From Oegoconia quadripuncta (taxonomy: Eukaryota > Arthropoda > Insecta > Lepidoptera > Autostichidae), in assembly GCA_949316235.1 (NCBI GenBank), contig OX438760.1, positions 5,644,501-5,708,500 of the forward strand: 64,000 nt of DNA. Reading direction: 5' to 3'. Under the pieces are notes generated by a model. It was not told where the DNA came from and ran no database searches. It saw only the letters and a list, made by a program, of their open reading frames with translations. This document shows, piece by piece, positions 33,601-42,578 of the stretch (positions are counted from its first letter, which is position 1; each line of letters starts with the position of its first letter). A program made the translations under genes and the position numbers.

Positions 33601-35890
33601 ACCCCCTGTCACGTGTGCATATCTGTATATTTCGAATGGTGAAACGTGGACGTTGTTTCAATCATTAAACTTTTTTTTTTTTTTTTTTATCCACAACGGG
33701 TTAGCGCTTGACCTCAATCACACCTGATGTTAAGTGAAGATGAGGCCGAAGGTGGTAGCATACTGACCCGGAAACCCCATCTTATTTGGGGGGCTGGCTA
33801 TCTTATCTCTGAGAACCTTTAATGTTTAAACTATTGTTTGGGATATCTCTGACCACTAGGGATGGGCCGAGTATTCGGATTATATTCGGTATTCGGCAGG
33901 TTTACCGAATATTCGTATTCGATCGAATATTCGGCTAAATCACCGAATGTTCCGCAAAGTGGTACTCTAACTTTTTACTGTATTGAAATGAGACATGTAC
34001 TCGTATTTTTATGGGGTACAGTGAATTTTTGTTCACACTGTAGCTTAATTTCCAACTAGCTTTCCGCTCGCGACTTCGTCCGCGTGGAAGATTTTATCAA
34101 AATGCATAACATAATACATACATACAGACATACACATACACAAACTTTCACATTTATAATATTAGTTGGGATAACACCAGATAAAAAATAAAAACAAAAT
34201 GTAAGTAGGTATGTAGCTGTTTTGATAAATTAATATGTTAATATAATCAGGTCTATATTGTGAGGAAATTGTGCAAGTTTTTTGTTTCAATCAAGAGTTG
34301 CATGATTAAATTAATCACTAAACATTTCAACCAAAAATTAATCATATTAGTTTCTACTTGTATTGTTTGCGTATAGGAATCAATTATGCCGAATATTCGG
34401 CCGGATATTCGTATTCGGTGAAACCCATGTTCGGCCCATCTTTACCTTTTGGGATAAAGGTCATGACGTTATGTATGTATGTTTATATTTGGTGACAGAA
34501 TGCTACGCACACCTACGGAGGACATCTGGCCCGGCGTGTCGTCCCTGCCCGACTACAAGCCCACCTTCCCCAACTGGAACAGCTTCAACTTACACAATCA
34601 TGTAACTATGCTTTACTTTACTCGGTAACATCAGTTTGTAGGTCTTGCTGTAGAGACTATGAGCCCGTGGTCATGGGACACAGAAGTTCGGCCACGATCT
34701 CTCAACCAGATTGGTTCTGGCCTAGTGTGACCTACGGGCTGGCGCGTACCTCGTTCAACGTCTTAGGCCCGTATTTTAGAAAGCAGAAATCTCCGCTTGA
34801 GGATAGTTAAAAAGGGAGAGCTTTATATAACTTGTATAGCGGCATCTCTTTCTAACAATCCTCAAGTGGAGATCTCTGCTTGAGTAACGTTTCGAAATAC
34901 AGGATTCGGTCTAGTTAGCTGTTCAGCGGGGTAAAGCGGCAAGTGTGTTAGGGTCCATGCCCCAAACAGGATGTCTGGATGACGTTTTCGTCCTTTAGTT
35001 TTATTGCTTTGTATTTAAAAAAAAACTTTATATGTACCACACTATCAGTCTCATTCATTCTTTATTGCAAATATGCACAAAAGATACATTTGTCAGATAC
35101 AAAGATACAAAGGTGAGCTTATTTCTAAGAGAGATCTCTTCCAGCCAACCCTATAAGCTATTTACTATCATATCATTTATTGCCTCATGATTACATAAGA
35201 TGTCCAAATATAAATTCATTAATTCTATGCTTTTTTATGTACAATTTGTAGATCTATAATTTTGACACTTTCATTTGACTTATGATTACTTGATTTCTTT
35301 AGTTTTATAATGTTAATACTATTATTTAGACTTATTAACATAACAACTCGTATATCACTGAGGATTTTAATTGTTTTTTGATATTTATATAATAATAATT
35401 AAGAATGTAAAAGCACCAATTTTATTGTAATCTAGTTTAAATGTTACCCATTCAATTTTAACGGCAACTTGTACACTTTTTATTAAAAAGAAAAAAAAAG
35501 AATAGTGATCCCAATTTCCCTTTCCGAAGCGGTAGTGGCTTGGACATACTGACTGACAGATAAATTCAATAAGCCCTTTTATTATTTCCAGAAGATTTAA
35601 ATTAACGTTCAACAAACGATATCGTGTATCTTAAGTTGAAATAAATACTTGAAGGTCAGAAAAATATGTTCTCTCTATTGCAGGTCCAGAACCTAGACGA
35701 GGTCGGCATGGATCTGCTCCAGAAGATGCTAACATACGATCCAGTGAAACGCATATCGGCCCGAGACGCTCGCCGCCATCGCTACTTCCGCAACGTGAAG
35801 CTTCCCCACGGGTTGACAGTCCACGCTGCGTATATCCGGTACATATCTGACTCGCCCACCGACACAGACTCCAGCCCGCAGAGTGTCTAG
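24485..35890 (+). CDS. Cdk1: cyclin-dependent kinase 1 (Cdc2), 7 coding exons, 320 aa
   Basis: Exons are 24485-24633, 26632-26776, 27297-27431, 27958-28067, 28535-28648, 34499-34601 and 35684-35890 (963 bases); all junctions are GT/AG and keep frame. Cdk1 is the cyclin-bound Ser/Thr kinase that drives entry into mitosis. Visible hallmarks are the glycine loop GEGTYG with inhibitory sites T14 and Y15, VAMKK with K33, the PSTAIRE helix (45-51), HRDLKPQN with catalytic D128, DFG (146-148) and activation-loop T161 in [20 protein letters not shown] and the DFGLGR start of the activation segment favour Cdk1 over Cdk2. The C-terminus runs about 23 residues past the usual ~297, ending in an S/T/D-rich tail ([14 protein letters not shown]). 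Intron 5 (5.85 kb) is packed with transposons. No lesion is seen, so the gene looks functional. Confidence 0.97.
24634..26631. other. Cdk1 intron 1
   Basis: 2.0 kb. The first half is unique AT-rich sequence with a possible SINE-like or genic-looking patch near 25,300-25,420. The second half carries a degraded non-LTR retrotransposon C-terminal piece on minus (25,823-26,200), with a short (AAT)n run at 25,910-25,935. Confidence 0.7.
25823..26200 (-). mobile_element. non-LTR retrotransposon C-terminal fragment
   Basis: The minus frame encodes [20 protein letters not shown], then [18 protein letters not shown]. This is the zinc-knuckle-like C-x-C...H....C signature found after the reverse transcriptase in Jockey-type LINEs. 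Only the end of the element is kept; it lies antisense in Cdk1 intron 1. Confidence 0.75.
26632..26776 (+). CDS. Cdk1: Cdk1 exon 2
   Basis: Residues 50-98 complete PSTAIRE and encode [18 protein letters not shown] and [19 protein letters not shown]. Acceptor ttccag, donor gtatgt, phase 0 exit. Confidence 0.97.
27297..27431 (+). CDS. Cdk1: Cdk1 exon 3
   Basis: Residues 99-143 ([14 protein letters not shown] to GIIK) contain the catalytic loop [10 protein letters not shown]. Acceptor ttccag, donor gtaagg, phase 0 both ends. Confidence 0.97.
27958..28067 (+). CDS. Cdk1: Cdk1 exon 4
   Basis: Residues 144-179 ([11 protein letters not shown] to LLGCQ) include DFG, T161 and the WYRAPE motif. The last two bases AG belong to a split Arg codon. 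Acceptor ccacag, donor gtaagc. Confidence 0.97.
28535..28648 (+). CDS. Cdk1: Cdk1 exon 5
   Basis: Residues 180-217 ([18 protein letters not shown] to RIF) encode the conserved DxWSxGC and [12 protein letters not shown] segments. The last Arg codon is split AG|A over the long intron 5. Donor gtaact. Confidence 0.97.
29651..29983 (+). repeat. SINE family A, best-preserved copy
   Basis: Full length: head ccgcctccgtggctcaatgt, intact B-box gcgggttcgatcccc near 29,700, conserved body, and a 10-base A tail. It can serve as the reference copy for the family in this window. Confidence 0.92.
30720..31075 (-). mobile_element. non-LTR retrotransposon RT C-terminal fragment
   Basis: On minus, the frame reads [20 protein letters not shown] and [20 protein letters not shown], which is the thumb region after the reverse transcriptase in Jockey/CR1-type LINEs (FLGI.LD..L.W...). 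It is interrupted by stops and frameshifts, 5'- and 3'-truncated, and dead. Confidence 0.8.
33059..33289 (+). repeat. SINE family B, full length
   Basis: Head gaccgattggtgtagtggag (A-box region), B-box gcaggttcgaatcccgcg, and a tail of (AT)n/T-rich sequence. About 230 bases. Confidence 0.9.
33858..34449. mobile_element. hAT-like MITE rich in CGAATATTCGG units
   Basis: The left end tagggatgggccgagtattc is the inverse of the right end gttcggcccatcttta. Both ends are dense in ccgaatattcg units. The TAGRGATGG-type terminus resembles hAT elements. It sits inside an older gtttcggcacg-type repeat and itself contains a dispersed repeat (about 34,055-34,180; ctttccgctcgcgacttcgt). A clean 8-base target duplication was not found. 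Confidence 0.6.
34499..34601 (+). CDS. Cdk1: Cdk1 exon 6
   Basis: Residues 218-252, [20 protein letters not shown] and on to LHNH. The acceptor ggtgacag lies only about 50 bases after the end of transposon-derived sequence and has a poor pyrimidine tract. Donor gtaact. Frame and similarity to insect Cdk1 leave little doubt. Confidence 0.95.
34602..35683. other. Cdk1 intron 6
   Basis: 1.08 kb. It has a LINE-tail-like repeat (35,047-35,155) and, just before exon 7, a repeat (about 35,390-35,630) homologous to 6,130-6,360 with core tttccgaagcggtagtgg. The remaining sequence shows nothing recognised. Confidence 0.6.
35684..35890 (+). CDS. Cdk1: Cdk1 exon 7 and stop
   Basis: Residues 253-320 ([16 protein letters not shown] to SSPQSV) complete the kinase C-lobe with [12 protein letters not shown] and an extended tail. 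Stop TAG at 35888-35890. Degenerate copies of its end occur at 36.45-36.62 kb and 36.64-37.39 kb. Confidence 0.97.
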   Translation, partial: VQNLDEVGMDLLQKMLTYDPVKRISARDARRHRYFRNVKLPHGLTVHAAYIRYISDSPTDTDSSPQSV

Positions 35891-36447
35891 TATACAGCAA
35901 TCATGGGTCAAATCTGGGCAGATTTACCCAACACCCTTTGTTTTGCCTATTTGGATAGTTGGGTAAAGGAGATTGCCTGGATATTAGCTAAGCGTGGCAA
36001 GTGAGAAAAAATTACATGTATTCTTACTTCAAATCATTAATTTCCTTACCTGCAGTTATTGTATATTATTGTAGTATAAAAGGAATTGTACTATGTCATT
36101 GAGATCTTCGTTATTTGTAAAAAGTTGTTCGCCTCTGCAACCGTGCCCTACGGATATCTCTACTACACAACACAATTCCTTTAGACTCTCTATCTCTAGA
36201 GTGCATCATCAGATGTAAACCAAATTTATATGGGACCACCCTGGTGATAAACCCTATCAAACAAAAAATATGGATGAACATACATAAATTTTTTTAAACA
36301 CGAATATGCTCCTGCTCCTCTTCTGGAGTCGGTTAAAAATGATTAAAACTGTCCGTGGGAAGGAAATAATGATTTGATATAAGAAAATATGATTTTTTTT
36401 TCATTTGTTATTCACGCTTAGACTAATGTTCTATACAAGTCGAGTAA

Positions 36448-36620
36448 TCTCCTTTCCTCCCCACGATCTCACCGTGTATACGGTACATATGTGACTCCTT
36501 CCCCAACTGACAGATCCAGCCCGCAATATCTAATATTCAACAATGACTGGGGAAATGGGGGTATCCCCTTTGGCGAGATTTACCCAACTGCCTCTATAAT
36601 TTTACTTATATATATGGGGT
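36448..36620 (+). pseudogene. decayed copy 1 of the Cdk1 terminal exon end
   Basis: tcctccccacgatctcaccgtg...tacggtacatatgtgactcc...gacagatccagcccgcaat lines up in order with exon 7 from cttccccacgggttgacagt to ccagcccgcagagtg. The downstream gatttacccaac then matches the Cdk1 3' flank. Indels break the frame. It covers only the last part of exon 7 plus 3' UTR. Confidence 0.75.
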
Positions 36621-36635
36621 AATTTTTTTTCCTCT

Positions 36636-37390
36636 GGTATATCCGGTACGGATTTCTTTTGTTTGCCCGAAAATTATAGGCAATAATACTCATATGCCTG
36701 AATTTTACTTGCCCCAATTTCAGTTGCCCGAATCTTTTGTTTACCATAAAAGATATGTGACATACTCTTGTTTACCCGTACCTACATTAGATTCCATAAT
36801 GATACGAGTGCCATACGTATTGTTATCCATTTCATTAATTGCAATAATATTATTTAACATAATATTTCAACGCCATACAAAATTAAGCGATTGGCTTTCT
36901 GGCACTTCGCCGGCCGCTGCCGCGGCAAGCTCGCTTCGCTCGGCTCGTGCGTTGTCTTTCATGTTCTAACCTAACCTAAACCTATTGATCGTTTAGTTTA
37001 AACCGATTTTATGATTTTTTTTCTAGAAACAATTTCGAAGGCAAATTACATTATGGCATGTAATAATTACGGCTTACAATGATATTGAAATTGACTTTAT
37101 GGGAAACAAAGTTTCTAGCATGTGACTTATATAGTAAACAATGAGTATGACATATGAAATTATGAGAAACAATATTATGTCTGTTGACCATTTTAGCAGA
37201 TGAAATTATGGCAAATGAAATTCTGGCAAGTGAGTGTTAACGATCCGGCACATAGCCGACGTACGGACACAGACTCCAGCCCATAGTGTACCTAGTATAC
37301 AACAAGGTCATATTGGGCAGAAATCTGTTGAGTTATTTACCCCTTCACTCTCTTTATTTTACCTATTTGGATAGCTGTAGCGTCGGATTT
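36636..37390 (+). pseudogene. decayed copy 2 of the Cdk1 terminal exon end, split by an insertion
   Basis: The left piece ggtatatccggtacg (about 36,638) and the right piece from about 37,241 (gatccggcacatagccgacg, then gacacagactccagccca) match consecutive parts of exon 7. After that the copy follows the 3' flank closely (ctagtatacaacaaggtcat, tatttggatagct). An insertion of about 590 bases (36,656-37,240) separates the halves, with atccgg on both sides as a possible target duplication. Confidence 0.75.
36656..37240. mobile_element. insertion with inverted TTGCC(A/C)GAA-rich ends
   Basis: The left end has tttgcccgaaaattat, tatgcctgaattttacttg and similar units. The right end reads, on minus, cttgccagaatttcatttgc. 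The ends are thus degenerate inverted repeats of a ttgccagaattt unit. The interior has an alanine-coding GC patch (about 36,900-36,950) and AT-rich sequence. A non-autonomous DNA element is likely; its class is not assigned. Confidence 0.5.
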
Positions 37391-38548
37391 TAATTAAATC
37401 CAGGCCTTGCATAATCGTTTTATAAAAGGTTATTATTGTGGGATAGATTTACTCCAAGGTTTCCCTAATAATATCTGACATCTAAATACCAATTAAAGCC
37501 AGATTTAAACCACTAATATACGATAATCTGTCTGTCAGTGACCCAAAAAGTGGAGTATCTTGGGTGAAACCATTTATCGTGCTATGTAAAAACGAAATTA
37601 TATTTCACATGGAAATTATTAAAGTGCCTAAATCAAGCAATACAAAATATATTTACCGTTTTTCTAGATTGATGTTTTCACAAAATATATTATGTACGTG
37701 TTAACGTGTTATCCAAATAGACTTGTGTGATTCAGTCTGACATTGAAAAATAGATAATATTATGTCGTTTATTAAAATTAATGTTGTTCAGGGAAATCAA
37801 TTGTGGTAAATAGTGAAGGTAAGGTGCAAACCTTTAAAAAAAGCGTTAAGAGGGATGCATCATGCAGCAAGTTCAGTGGTGTTCATTTGATAAAATTAAA
37901 ATTTTATTTCCATTACAATATAAATTCAAACTGCACTAGATCCAACAGCCTAAAAGTGAATTACAAATAAGTAGCCCCGGCTTCGCATGCTTGCAATTAC
38001 TTTCACAAATATAATATGCATGTATACCCCTAAATAATAATGAAAACCGTATTAAAATTCTGTTTACAAATTTCAAATTATTGATAACAAAATAACGGAC
38101 ACTTTTCTTTGTAAATTTTTGTTGTAATACGAGAGGTTTCCAAATGATACTCATGGAAATATTTAAGAATAGAAACTTATATATTTCACGTACATACAGT
38201 GACTTATGGAAAACAAGATACAAAAGGGAAAGTTCCCCAGATAAAGAGAAAATATCAGAGACTGTAAAAGGGGTGCGTTCAATTCTAGTCTCCAACAATT
38301 TTGAACTCTCGAAAATTGCAGAAATCAAAGATACTTTTTAATTAGTTTTTAATGTTTTCGAGTGCATCTAGTTAGTACACGTTCAATTTATGTTGTATTT
38401 GGACCTGATGCTCCCTCTATCAGTTTATGTCTTAACATATTACACATGTCGACCGCAAGATTGATTCCTCATTGTTGAGATAGAGGACGTAGGGCTGCAA
38501 AGGTACCACTTAAAAAATTCGGAGTTTAGCTCGATTAAATCGCTTTTG

Positions 38549-38645
38549 GTATCACGTAAGCGCCCTGGAAGTAAAGATAAGGAGATAAACGTCTAATGGA
38601 TAGATGCATCGAGTTTACTTCTATGGCTTTTACGTGATATAATAT
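38549..38645. mobile_element. short palindromic MITE with TATCACGTAA ends
   Basis: The left tatcacgtaagcgccctgga...gtaaa pairs with the right gtttacttctatggcttttacgtgata. Arms are about 27 bases with a few mismatches. A related acgcggta/tacgtggta pair occurs at 62,380-62,475. Confidence 0.55.
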
Positions 38646-38882
38646 TATATATGGTACGACGACGGTAGTATTCCTAAATATTAATCACTGTTGTCGGATT
38701 CACACATCAGCAACACCCGAGGCAAAGAAACACTACAAATAGGTGGTTCATCAGGCCGAGAATCCCAGCGATGTAGACATTTCTGGCAATCCTCTTCACA
38801 CCTTATTTTCTTTATCTTTTGCCAGCGTTTTTTCCAGAGTAACTTTGAATTAAACTAGTGTAACCATCGATAGCTATTTCAA

Positions 38883-39022
38883 TAATGGTGTCGATTCGGA
38901 TGTACACCAAAACCAGTTTTAAAATAGTACTGTCCCTTTCTCCCTGGAACAGTACGATGCGACGGCACCACTCCAAAACTGGTTTTAGTTTAGTTGGTGT
39001 ACATCCGAATCGACACCACTGT
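38883..39022. mobile_element. palindromic MITE with ggtgtcgattcggatgtaca arms
   Basis: The left arm ggtgtcgattcggatgtaca(ccaaaaccagtttt) and the right arm ttggtgtacatccgaatcga(cacc) are perfect inverted copies over about 24 bases. Further pairing is aaaaccagttttaaa against ccaaaactggttttag. About 140 bases, no coding capacity. Confidence 0.75.
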
Positions 39023-39029
39023 AGGGAAT

Positions 39030-39240
39030 GTTCGGTACAATACGACTACCTGTTTTGTGCAGTGATTAGAAAATTCTGACTCATATATGTTTGTAAGATG
39101 AATACAAATATGTGTACCCGAATTATATATATTTACATAAAAAATGTATTCGTGTATATCAACCAATAATACAAGAATAGTTGCTTAGTATGGAACTAGA
39201 TGGTGCTGTATCTATCTAAGGGATGTTTATTTATTAAATA
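39030..39240 (+). repeat. SINE family C, diverged
   Basis: Carries gactacctgttttgtgcagt (degraded A-box region), then the family body ending ggaactagatggtgctgtat and a TTTATTTATTAAA tail. The B-box is lost. Confidence 0.65.
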
Positions 39241-41227
39241 CAGATTATGCGCAATGTGCTCTTTATGGTCTCGTAATTCTATGTAAAAAATTGGTGGTAT
39301 GTGAGCTCTAACTAGTTTTCTAATTTAAACTCCTTGCCAATTTCCCCTTATCCCTAACACCGACACTACGGTCTCTTTCCCCACGGGTTTTTAAATCTTT
39401 GAATAAAATTAAAATCCAAAAAACCGCTAAAGCTGGCAGTGTGAACCCGACTCTGTGGATATATGAATTAAAGCGATATATAACTGTGTTATGTACAAAA
39501 CGACTGGCATTGTCGATAAAGCTAAGACTCTTATGTGGCCTTCGAATTATGTAAATATCAGATTTGATGACGAGATGTGTTTGCGGTATGGTATTTTATT
39601 GTAATAATGACGCTATTTAAGCCCCCGACCAAATTATCTGCGAATAATGTGCAAATTAGCCGTAAATTTCTACCATTTGTTTGGTTCAACGAGATATTCG
39701 ATTTGCTCATGTAAACGGAATGATTAATTTGCTAAATTCTTTATCGTCTTTTTTTCATAATCGTATATTATCTCTTTCGTTTTTTTTTATATTCGCTAAT
39801 TTGTCGTGCAGAGGATTCAAAAAGCATGTCCAGCCCCAAATTCGAAACGGTTAAAGTTTTTCAATATATCTTTAAACTGCTAACGGAAAATATACAGTAA
39901 ATGTACTAAGTAATTCGATAAAATCTAAACCATTGGGGGTTTGCTTTTATGAATCCGATTGTACCTACAATATAAACTTTTGCAAATATTTTGGTCGGTT
40001 TGTATGTAACTTTAGAGTAGCTTTTATAAGTTTATTTATAGGGTGGTTGAGCTAATTTTTTGTACTTTTATATGATATGCCAATGAATGCCGTGTCCGGT
40101 ACGGTAAAATAATATATATGACTTAAATATTTTTGTACGAAGCCAATGTGCTTTAGCAATACTTATTAGGACATAATTGATCACTAGTTTAATACGCTGC
40201 TGTCTTTCTATTACGAATTTACTATTTATTTCATTTCTATCATCAATGACTTCGTTTGAGTGTTAACTTTGGATTCTATCAATTGTATTTAAAATGTCTT
40301 CACTCAACACAAGTGCCTTAAGATAAAATCTGCTGTACAATAAGCTTTGGCTGTCTTTCCTACTATAAAAGACTGCATAATCAAAATGGATATATAGGAA
40401 CACACTGGGATTGTTCCCGTGGACCAATTAAGCGTCACACAAATGTTTACGTATTGTTAAAAATACTTATTTCATTGATGTTAATTCCAGCTCGGAAACG
40501 GTTGTATACTATATACTATTTTGTCACCAAGAACTAGATTTTGTTACGTCCCGCAGCTGGAGTGATGTCGCCCCAGCTCCAACCATACAAACAAATATAA
40601 TAATTATACATACTTCAAATTTGATCATACTGGTTTGGATTTTCTAATTTGTAGCATTTTGTCGCCAAAAATCAGATTAAAAGATCTTAATTCGCGTTCA
40701 AAAGTTAGTTTGAAATTAATAATAACTTTCAAAACGATAAAATGCCTCATAACATAACAGTAACGCCAGGTCAAGTTCAAAAAATAAGTAAAAATTTGAG
40801 ATCATAAAATAAACTTACATTTGATTCATACATTTGAGAGTCGAAAAAACTACTACACTTCGTGTTGGTTTTGGTGAAAAAATAGTACATAATAATACGG
40901 TAGTCAGACCGTTTTGTATGGAGTGCAGAGATGTATATGGAGCATCAAATGGTATGGAGTTTAGTTTTCAAGAGAGTACTGTGAATACAACCGTGTCCGA
41001 GCTTGATTGATGAATACCTAAAATTGTCGTGTGCGAGTGGTTATTTTATTTATTGTATATAAATACCTACATTGTCATGTGCCAAATACTCGGGTGTGTA
41101 ATTCAATACCCGCATCGCACTCTGGCCACTAACTTATCGTATTCTTTAGTTGTATTGATTTGATGAATTTTGCATTTAATAAGATTGAATTTAAATGTTA
41201 AGGTATTCACTTTAATTTGTAAAATAT

Positions 41228-41506
41228 ATGATTAATTATTTTAGTAATTTTGTTGTTTTATTTACAATGTGGTCGACCGCACAATTCAAACACAAGCATC
41301 ATACATCAACATACAGCCGTAGCACTACGAGATATGAGCCATCCACCATGTTCCAATATCAGTGTTTTAAAGCCGACTGTAAACCAACTATTTCCAATGA
41401 AATGATAAGACTGTTTATCTCACCTTCTGATTCACAGAAACATTCGTACGATAATGTAGTAGATCCATCCAGCTTAACTTCGGTAATCGAAAACAATTAT
41501 CACTAA
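41228..41506 (+). CDS. weak candidate: 92-aa small secreted peptide
   Basis: ATG at 41228 opens 92 codons starting MINYFSNFVVLFTMWSTAQ, a signal-peptide-like start. A His/Ser/Thr-rich stretch follows, then two cysteines (YQCFKADCKP). It lies in otherwise unique sequence, about 180 bases after a tatataaata-like string near 41,058. No homology is recognised, and codon use does not clearly set it apart from its surroundings. It may be a chance frame. Confidence 0.2.
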   Translation: MINYFSNFVVLFTMWSTAQFKHKHHTSTYSRSTTRYEPSTMFQYQCFKADCKPTISNEMIRLFISPSDSQKHSYDNVVDPSSLTSVIENNYH

Positions 41507-42225
41507 TTAGTGAATGCGGATTAGTACTTCAGAGAGACATCAATTCTGTATGGGTGGGGCAAAAGTGGCATCAAAACTGCTCCAACTTTGCCCCAAAAAT
41601 AGGATCTAGCAGTGGTTTAGCTCAATAAAGTTTAGATAACTTTCGTTTTCCTCTATTCCCACTAGTTCAGTTAACTGGACTTTCGCAACATTATATAGTT
41701 GTGAATCGTCGGGTCTCATTGTCGCATATTCCTCTGCTGGGCAACACGTGCCCAACCTAAATAGGAAGAGCTTTTCGTTATGCAGAAGGTTATTATTTAA
41801 AGTCGCCTTGTAACGCGTTCACCAAAAACTCCCACTTATTTGGGGGACTGGTAATCTTATCTCAAACAGCCGGAACACAACATTGCTCTTGGAGGCAGAC
41901 TATGATAATACCTATATGATAATATGATAGATACCTACCATCTTATCGAAGTATGCTAGGCGGACATTTAAAAATTACTAGCAACTAAACTGAGTACTAA
42001 GACGATAGCACAAATTATAATAGTGTGGATGCGCCTTTAGAAATAAAAGATTCCCAGAATGAATGTCAATAATTCAAACAAAGAAATAAAACAACCATTT
42101 TCAAACATTTATATTATTATATTTATTAGGTACTATACAACAAATAATATGGCTACATTCCAATTCAACATAAATAGGTATGACTTATTCATTATAGATA
42201 ACGGGGATTGAACACAAGGTTTATA

Positions 42226-42578
42226 CAGGGTGTCGGGAAAACTTTGAACCCTTAAACCACATATAGCGTTAGTTTGAGTACATATATTCATAAACCCATA
42301 TGTTGAACAGATAAACTTTACACACTTGCATAAATTAAGTTTTCTCAGGAAATCATGAGTTTTTGGATATTTATTTATTTACTTACAGCGAATACTGAGT
42401 TCAACAATATACTAAAGAACTATCGAAAAACATTCAGAGCCGGACTGTACAGGTTTATCTGCTTCAGATAGTATCGCATTATCACACATTTCTAAAAGTA
42501 AAACTTATGTGCATAATTAAATGTACTCAACTCAAACTTTATGGCTTAAGGTTCCAAAGTACTTATCCAGACACCCTG
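42226..42578. mobile_element. MITE with cagggtgtc ends and TA target duplication
   Basis: The left cagggtgtcgggaaaacttt and the right, read on minus, cagggtgtctggataagtac. Homology continues inward for about 60 bases (tttgaacccttaa / tttggaaccttaa; gtttgagtacat / gtttgagttgagtacat). TA lies at 42,224-42,225 and 42,579-42,580. 353 bases, non-coding. Confidence 0.75.

Larger units (their letters stand above)
28649..34498. other. Cdk1 intron 5, transposon nest
   Basis: 5.85 kb made largely of repeats: full SINE A (29,651-29,983), a tail-like repeat (29,980-30,060), a LINE fragment (30,720-31,075, minus), SINE C (31,142-31,350), a gcaacggcggatctaga-type repeat split by a Helitron-like dispersed repeat (31,376-31,990), a SINE C end (32,515-32,600), SINE B (33,059-33,289), a LINE-tail-like repeat (33,290-33,425), a gtttcggcacg-type repeat (33,470-33,855) split by SINE A (33,669-33,822), and a hAT-like MITE (33,858-34,449). 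Confidence 0.75.

Noticed and set aside
35631..35911. Antisense frames over Cdk1 exon 7
   Set aside because: Shadows of the Cdk1 coding strand.
36694..36969. 91-codon frame MPEFYLPQFQLPESF...
   Set aside because: It arises from the repeated ttgcccgaattt units of an insertion element. The Ala-rich end is a GC patch within the same element.
36966..36990. ctaacctaacctaaacct, resembling the insect telomere unit (CCTAA)n
   Set aside because: Only about three imperfect units, inside a transposon-like insertion. Too short to be telomeric.
37936..38328. 130-codon frame on minus
   Set aside because: It falls in a dispersed repeat (shared words gaacgcaccccttttacag and tggaaacctc). No splice support or domain.
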